DNA of 64,000 nucleotides from Oncomelania hupensis (lineage: Eukaryota; Mollusca; Gastropoda; Littorinimorpha; Pomatiopsidae), in contig CM072516.1 of the NCBI GenBank assembly GCA_036898135.1, positions 64,006,482 through 64,070,481 on the forward strand. Direction: 5' to 3'. The position numbers and the translations under genes are program-made. Every line of letters begins with the position of its first letter. Within the stretch, counting starts at the first letter, position 1. This document shows, piece after piece, positions 58,949 to 64,000 of this stretch. The notes below the pieces were generated by a model that worked only from the letters and a program-made list of their open reading frames with translations, was not told the DNA's origin and did not search any database.

Positions 58949-60918
58949 TCAGTCGCTGATGCATCCGGGCTTGTCTTTGGGAGATGCAGCGTTGTGAGAG
59001 ACGGGTTTGATCGGGCAACAGCCGCACAGGCCTGGGTAGTGGAAGGCCTTGTGGTTAGTGGACACAGCAGCGGCAGCAACCGCGTTATAGCCGTAGCCAG
59101 TGGTCAGAGCCAGGCTGGACAGGAGAGGATAGGGCAGCAGAGTGGACACAGTCCGACCAGCGCTTGCGGCGGCTTGGGCATAGGCGAAAGCGTTGGCAGC
59201 AGCTGCTGCGGCCGCAGCATTGTAGTTGCTGCTGCTGTACCTGCATGACAAGCGGGAAATGACAGTGGTAATGACAGTGGTAGCGACAATGGCAGTGATA
59301 GGGAAGGTAACTATATTAAGAGGTATAACCAACAAACATGTGTGTTCGTAACTACGAGTTTTCGATTTATAAAAAAAAATTTCAAGAAAAACCATGGCCT
59401 GATACAAACAGACAGTGGTTTGTAACTTTATAACTTATATATCATGGGATGTAACGATGTGAGAATGTGGCAAAAGTCACAACGACAAGGCATGGCTGAT
59501 GACAAAAATGGATAGTTTAACAATGACAGTGACACGCACCATAAAATATCAATGTGGGTGTGAAGACTAACATTATAATAAGTTCAATCATAAACCTTTT
59601 AAATACCGTTCAATATTTAGAAAAGGTCCGTGGAGGTCAAAGGTAACAATAGCCAACACTAAAGTAAATAGAAGACAGAAGACTAGATTACCTACAATCA
59701 ACAAATAAATTATGTTCGACTCGTACACAAATACAGAAATAATGCTGTAATATCTACACGCCTGAAAAAACAAATGCTCAAAGACAAAGCTTTAAAGACA
59801 TTATATTAATAATGTACGAGAACCGTTGGAACGAGCAACCACGAACAAAAAGACAAACAAACAACACAGTTGTTCTCAATTCACTCCTTGGCTCTCTCTG
59901 CAAATCAAAGCATGACCTGCATACCTGACAGCGTTGAGATGAGCTGTGGGCGGTTGTTGGCCGATGGGTGAAAACGCCGACTTGTTCTGTCCAGGACTGG
60001 TCAGTCCCACAGCGGAAGGGTACGAAGGCGGCAGCAAGGGATAAGGGTCTTTGCCGGAGGGTAGGGGAAGAGCTGGAAGCCGGATGGGAGCCGCACTGGC
60101 AGAAGGGAGGGAAGGGGGAGGGAGACGAGGCGACACGCCAGTCAGAAACGATGCGGCTAAAGCCCGAACGTCGCTGGCGCTGTGGCTGATGTTGCTGTGT
60201 GGGTTAAGTTGCTGGTGGTGTTGGGTGTTCTCGTGGTCAAGAACAGACTGGATGGTTAGCAGCACGTCACCGTGACAACGCTCCAGCGCCACCTGCAGGA
60301 AATGACGAGGTAGATGCTGGAACACGGCGGTCAGCAGCTCCAAAGGCGACCGCATTCGTCCTGATCCCTCTCGCCCACTCCTCTCCTTCTCTTTCTCATC
60401 GTCGTCATCATCAGCGTCATCCTCATCCCCATCTTTGCTTAGATCTCTATTTCTTGACAGGCAGTCGATGGTTGCCACGTCTTGGTGGACAATGTCCACA
60501 GGACTGTTTCGACTTCTGTTCCCGTCCGTGGTACGGTCGTCACATTTGTCCATGTCAGTCTTGGCTATGTCTCCTTCAGCGTTTCTGACGTCTCTGTTAG
60601 AGAAAGCAGGTGACACACTGCTTGACTGATCGACAGCAGTAGAAGGACTTCTACAAACAGTTGTAGTGCTTTTACTTTCAGCACAATCAGCCAAGGCCGA
60701 TTTTCCTACGTTAGACCTATCATCAGCGAGGCTAGAAAGCTTTTCTGTATCGAATATTTCTGGATATCTTGCAGGAATGCTCTTTTCACTTCTGCTATGT
60801 TCTGACGTCAGATCCTCTCCTTGATGACGCACATTGTCGTCAATTGTTACGTCATTATCATCGTCGTTGCTGCGGCTCAGGTCCTCTGCTTCAACATCAA
60901 GGCGTGGGCGCTTGGCAC
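58949..60918 (-). CDS. dmrta: DMRT-family transcription factor with DMA domain, last two coding exons (partial)
   Basis: Exons 60918-59925 and 59240-58949, about 427 visible residues. The upstream exon begins after ATCCACAG (phase 1) with AKRPRLDVEAED. Then come a Ser/Asp-rich low-complexity region, an acidic stretch (DEDDADDDDDEKEKE) and, at 60354-60229, a DMA domain: RSPLELLTAVFQHLPRHFLQ, then VALERCHGDVLLTIQSVLDHE, the UBA-like module of DMRTA/DMRT3-type proteins. The exon closes with a Pro/Ser-rich part, donor AG|GTATGC. The last exon encodes an Ala-rich tract, AFAYAQAAASAG and a terminal YPGLCGCC motif, stop TGA at 58951-58949. The zinc-binding DM domain is not in the window and must be encoded beyond 64000. 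DMRT proteins are nuclear regulators of sex and neural development. The subfamily (DMRTA versus DMRT3/93B) is not settled without the DM domain. Confidence 0.85.
59241..59924 (-). other. DMRT last intron (684 bp)
   Basis: Donor GTATGC at 59924 and acceptor TTGTCATGCAG ending at 59241. The split codon AG|G gives Arg and keeps the frame open across the junction, which supports the model. Confidence 0.85.
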
Positions 60919-63224
60919 CTGTGGATACACAAATACAAGTAAAATGTTGTTAGTGTATGCCTTTGCTCACAAAGCTTGTGGTAAATGCCTTAACAAACAC
61001 CTTACACATTTTGGGAGTGTGTGGTAACGATTCTGTGTGTTTATGCGTGTGTTTGGGGGAGGGAGGAGGGAGGGAGACGGGGAGTGTGCGGATTTCCTGT
61101 GTGAACAGTAGAAAACATAAAAGTCTGTTTAAAAATCTGAATGGGGGCAAAGCCGGAGTTAAAAATAATTATAATCTTTCTCTTTGGTCTTCGTAAAAAT
61201 ACACGCAACTCGTTGCTGGACATATGTTTCTAAAATGAAATAAAAATTAGACCAAATATCGTTCAAAAACAAGCAAAAGTGCATTGATTTAAACAAGATG
61301 CGTATAGGAAACATGTGTAAATTGCATTTATTTTTAACTGGAAATGGTTTAAATCATTACAATAATTATGTTATTATGCGGTCCGTACTAGGCCAAGTTA
61401 TTGTATAATTATAAACTAATAATTGAAAGTTTTGTTGATTTCGACGCGAACTTCAAAGGGTCTACCTGCTCATGCTGTAGGTCCATTCTGCGGGTTGAAT
61501 GAAAATGCATTAATGTATGCTTTTCACTCCCGGCAGAATCTTCTTTTTTAAACTTTTATTTCTATATTCACTATTTCAGTATTTATTTCATCACTAATTA
61601 ACAATTTTATGATTTGTGTATTTCTTAACATTAAGAGGGATGGAGAATGCTGTGGGGGGTCTTTGCGTAGTGAACTATGTTGTGCGTTTTGTAAGCACAC
61701 AACTATACACTTTATTATAAGGGATAGATTATGTGCCATAAGTGTGTTCTATTGGGAAAAGCTATTATACATTTTGGTATGCAATTCAATAAAGCCCATA
61801 GCGGTTTTGGGATGTGGGTGTGGGCGTGTTTAAATAAAATCTGTTACCTTTTGATTCCAAAACCAAGGTGCGACGCAGCTTTTATTTTGCAGTAATAAAC
61901 TAATCATTCCATATTTCAAACTAAAATAATTATTCACATATTCAGTGCTTCATGGCCCGTGAGATAGAGATAGAAGGAGGGAGGGGAAAAGAGAGAGAGA
62001 GACAGACAGAGAGAGAGGGGGAGACAGAGAGACAGACAGAGAGAATGGCAGACAGAGGGACGAATAAATACAGACAGACAGAAAAAAATATATATATATA
62101 TAAAGAGTTGCTTGGAAAAAAATGACAGAGAAGAAAAAGAAACCAAAAAAATTGAATTAATGAAAAAATGTTTATAAATTATACTGAAATAAACTTGGCT
62201 AAACATTACCAATAGCATTACAATAAAACAAACAACTGTACTGTGATTATGTTTATTTAGTGTAAATATTTGTTTAGTTGCAATGTTAATTTAATTAACA
62301 CATTTTATTGATATACTAGTTTTTGAATTAATTCATTCTTAAATTTTAAAAAAATTAAACCATTAAAATAAAAATGAATTAAAATAATTGAAAAAGAATA
62401 GCCAAAATGAAATATATTAATTAAAAAATGTAAAACAAAAGTCATTAATAATTTTATAAACGTTCAATATGATGCAAAACCAAAGATTTAATTTTAAAAA
62501 AATATGTGTGCTCCTATGCTTCTAGACTTATTTTCTATTTTTGTCTTTGTTTAAAAAAAAATGTGGAAACCAAATTAGTTCCACTCCCCATCCACAACCC
62601 ACTGCTCGCCCCTAATCCCTTCCATTCCACCCCCTCACCCTCACTCTTACATCTCACTTAAAAATTGGAGGGAGTGTGGGGTAGGGGGGAGTTGGGGATT
62701 ACGGGGTGGTGTAGGAGGGAGAAAGGAAAAAAAAACTTCAACAAAGAAACGTTTGACTGCTGGGGGCAGATAATAATGATTGAAAACTGCAATATTGCGT
62801 TTTCTGTATGTCCACACATGACGGCGAAAACAGACTGAATGGAAGTCCTTAAATGATTCCTTTTTTTTTTCTTCGTGAAAGAAACCGCACCGCCCGTGAT
62901 CAAGGGTGGTTGAAAACGAATTGCCGTTTTTGACACTTGGAATAATTGTATCTCTGTGTTGCTTCTTAACATGAACAAATCCGGTGACTGCAGTTCCTAT
63001 TGCACTTGCCAGTTGCACTGACATTAAGCCCTGTAATTATGACAAGGCTGAATATAGAGGGGTTAAAAAAAATTTAAAAAACGTAAACGAGAAGAGATTA
63101 TGTTGAAGTTTGCAACGAACGCTGTTTATTATTTTTATATAAAAATGAGCTGTAAGGAGTGATGATTGCATTTGACACCCAAGGTCAAGTCTACCTCAGT
63201 TCAGTCCTGACTGGGCAGATAATA
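60919..63224 (-). other. DMRT upstream intron, left part
   Basis: Acceptor GTATTTGTGTATCCACAG ends at 60919. No exon recognised to its right on the minus strand up to 64000, so the intron is at least 3 kb. It contains a GAGA/GACA microsatellite at about 61985-62060, AT-rich DNA at 62130-62560 and a poly-A-rich patch near 62860 on the minus strand. Confidence 0.6.
61985..62060. repeat. GAGA/GACA-rich microsatellite
   Basis: Imperfect GA and GACAGACA repeats. Confidence 0.85.
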
Positions 63225-63600
63225 ATCACAGGGTTATCACATTGGTGGCGAGGAATGCTCATTGGTTTAGTGTGCAAGGGATTGCTCATTGGTTTAGTGT
63301 GCAAGGGATTGCTCATTGGTTTAGTGTGCAAGGGATTGCTCATTGGTTTAGTGTGCAAGGGATTGCTCATTGGTTTAGTGTGCAAGGGATTGCTCATTGG
63401 TTTAGTGTGCAAGGGATTGCTCATTGGTTTAGTGTGCAAGGGATTGCTCATTGGTTTAGTGTGCAAGTCTCATGTACGTGCGTCTTGGGCGACGTGGGTT
63501 CGAATCCTGACTTCAGCAAACTATGTCGTGCATGCTGGATTATTATTAATGGCCAACGCCTTGAGAAGCTCTCTGAGCTTGTAAGTGCGCTATATACGAA
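63225..63600 (+). mobile_element. tRNA-headed SINE with amplified A box
   Basis: The box A-like GCTCATTGGTTTAGTG occurs eight times in tandem, followed by GTGGGTTCGAATCCTGAC (box B) about 20 bp after the last unit. The 3' end is GCCTTGAGAAGCTCTCTGAG, then CTTGTAAGTGCGCTATATACG, the terminus shared with SINE-D and SINE-M. Confidence 0.7.
63251..63466 (+). repeat. 27-bp minisatellite, 8 units
   Basis: Eight head-to-tail units, GGATTGCTCATTGGTTTAGT plus GTGCAAG, essentially identical apart from the first (GGAATGC). Unit length divisible by three creates a long open frame (LLIGLVCKG repeats) that is not evidence of coding. Confidence 0.95.
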
Positions 63601-63799
63601 CAATCCGGTTTGTTTTAGTAGTCTAGGTCTACAGCACCTATAGGCGTGGAAAACGAGGTGAAAGGTAGAGGGAAAAGGTGGGGGGAGGAGGGGGAAGAGG
63701 TGAAAGTAATAGTTCCTTGTCAATGGGTCTCGCCGAAGGAGAAAGGTTGCAGAACTTTAAGAGCCCGTGTTGTTACACAGTGTGCATGCTTGCAGTAAA

Positions 63800-63880
63800 C
63801 GTTAGCAGAATATGTGAGTACATGTTGGATCTCGGTGGTTTGCGCCTTGAACGGCTCTTTGAGCTGGAGATGAAATTCGC
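63800..63880 (+). mobile_element. SINE 3'-end remnant
   Basis: GGTTTGCGCCTTGAACGGCT, then CTTTGAGCTGGA resembles the shared SINE 3' terminus. No head found. Confidence 0.5.
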
Positions 63881-64000
63881 AATTTTAATCAGATCTTACG
63901 AGAATTGCATGCATGGAGGGGTCTAGTCGAACTGTCAATACCCTGTTTGTTTTTTTTATAGCCACACGTAGACACGCTCAGCGGCAGGAAGGCACACACA

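Noticed and set aside
62647..63024. Minus-strand frames as the upstream DMRT exon
   Set aside because: They lack the Cys/His pattern of a DM domain, overlap A/G-rich low-complexity DNA and have no clear splice donor.
63159..63643. 133-141 codon frames with LLIGLVCKG or GIAHWFSVQ repeats
   Set aside because: All three forward frames stay open because a 27-bp unit is repeated; no coding evidence.

Overview
The window looks like nuclear DNA of a metazoan, most likely a marine mollusc (gastropod-like). I infer this from an intron-containing DMRT gene with GT-AG splice sites, several tRNA- and 5S-derived SINE families, RTE-like LINEs, TTAGGG-type telomeric motifs and very dense microsatellites. 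No species-diagnostic marker was seen, so the organism call is inference. Repeats fill much of the window.

The one convincing host gene is on the minus strand at the right end: the last two coding exons (60918-59925 and 59240-58949) of a DMRT-family transcription factor with a DMA domain. Its DNA-binding DM exon must lie beyond position 64000. One further short open frame (37483-37193, minus) looks coding but is unrecognised.

The dominant mobile element is an RTE-like LINE. One near full-length copy (about 32956-36304) has an uninterrupted endonuclease/reverse transcriptase frame but Gly in place of the motif A catalytic Asp. Fragments lie at 6.7, 11.2-11.9, 12.7-13.8, 17.95, 22.3, 39.5-41.1, 49.0, 52.8 and 54.0 kb. 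Copies that reach their 3' end finish in a GGATA pentamer tail.

Other families: (A) a roughly 576-bp retroposon with four long copies and one 63-bp stub, three of them with target-site duplications; (B) a roughly 745-bp repeat with short inverted ends and an internal tRNA-like segment; SINEs of tRNA-Thr-like, tRNA-Ala-like, Meta/V-like-core and tRNA+5S types; a hAT relict inserted into the RNase H of a second LINE type; and several foldback elements.

Layout. 0-9 kb: family A, family B, LINE fragment, degenerate minisatellite. 10-14 kb: SINE-born minisatellite and stacked LINE 3' ends. 14-15 kb: a long TA tract split by an insert. 20-23 kb: family A and LINE. 23.3-28.7 kb: a large hairpin element hit by two later insertions, then a second inverted-repeat element. 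29-32 kb: SINE and telomere-like units. 33-36 kb: full LINE. 38-44 kb: family A, rearranged LINE, palindrome-lattice element. 45-55 kb: SINE-rich, with nested hAT and LINE insertions. 57-58.7 kb: SINEs. 58.8-64 kb: DMRT gene, with a minisatellite made from a SINE promoter in its intron or upstream part.
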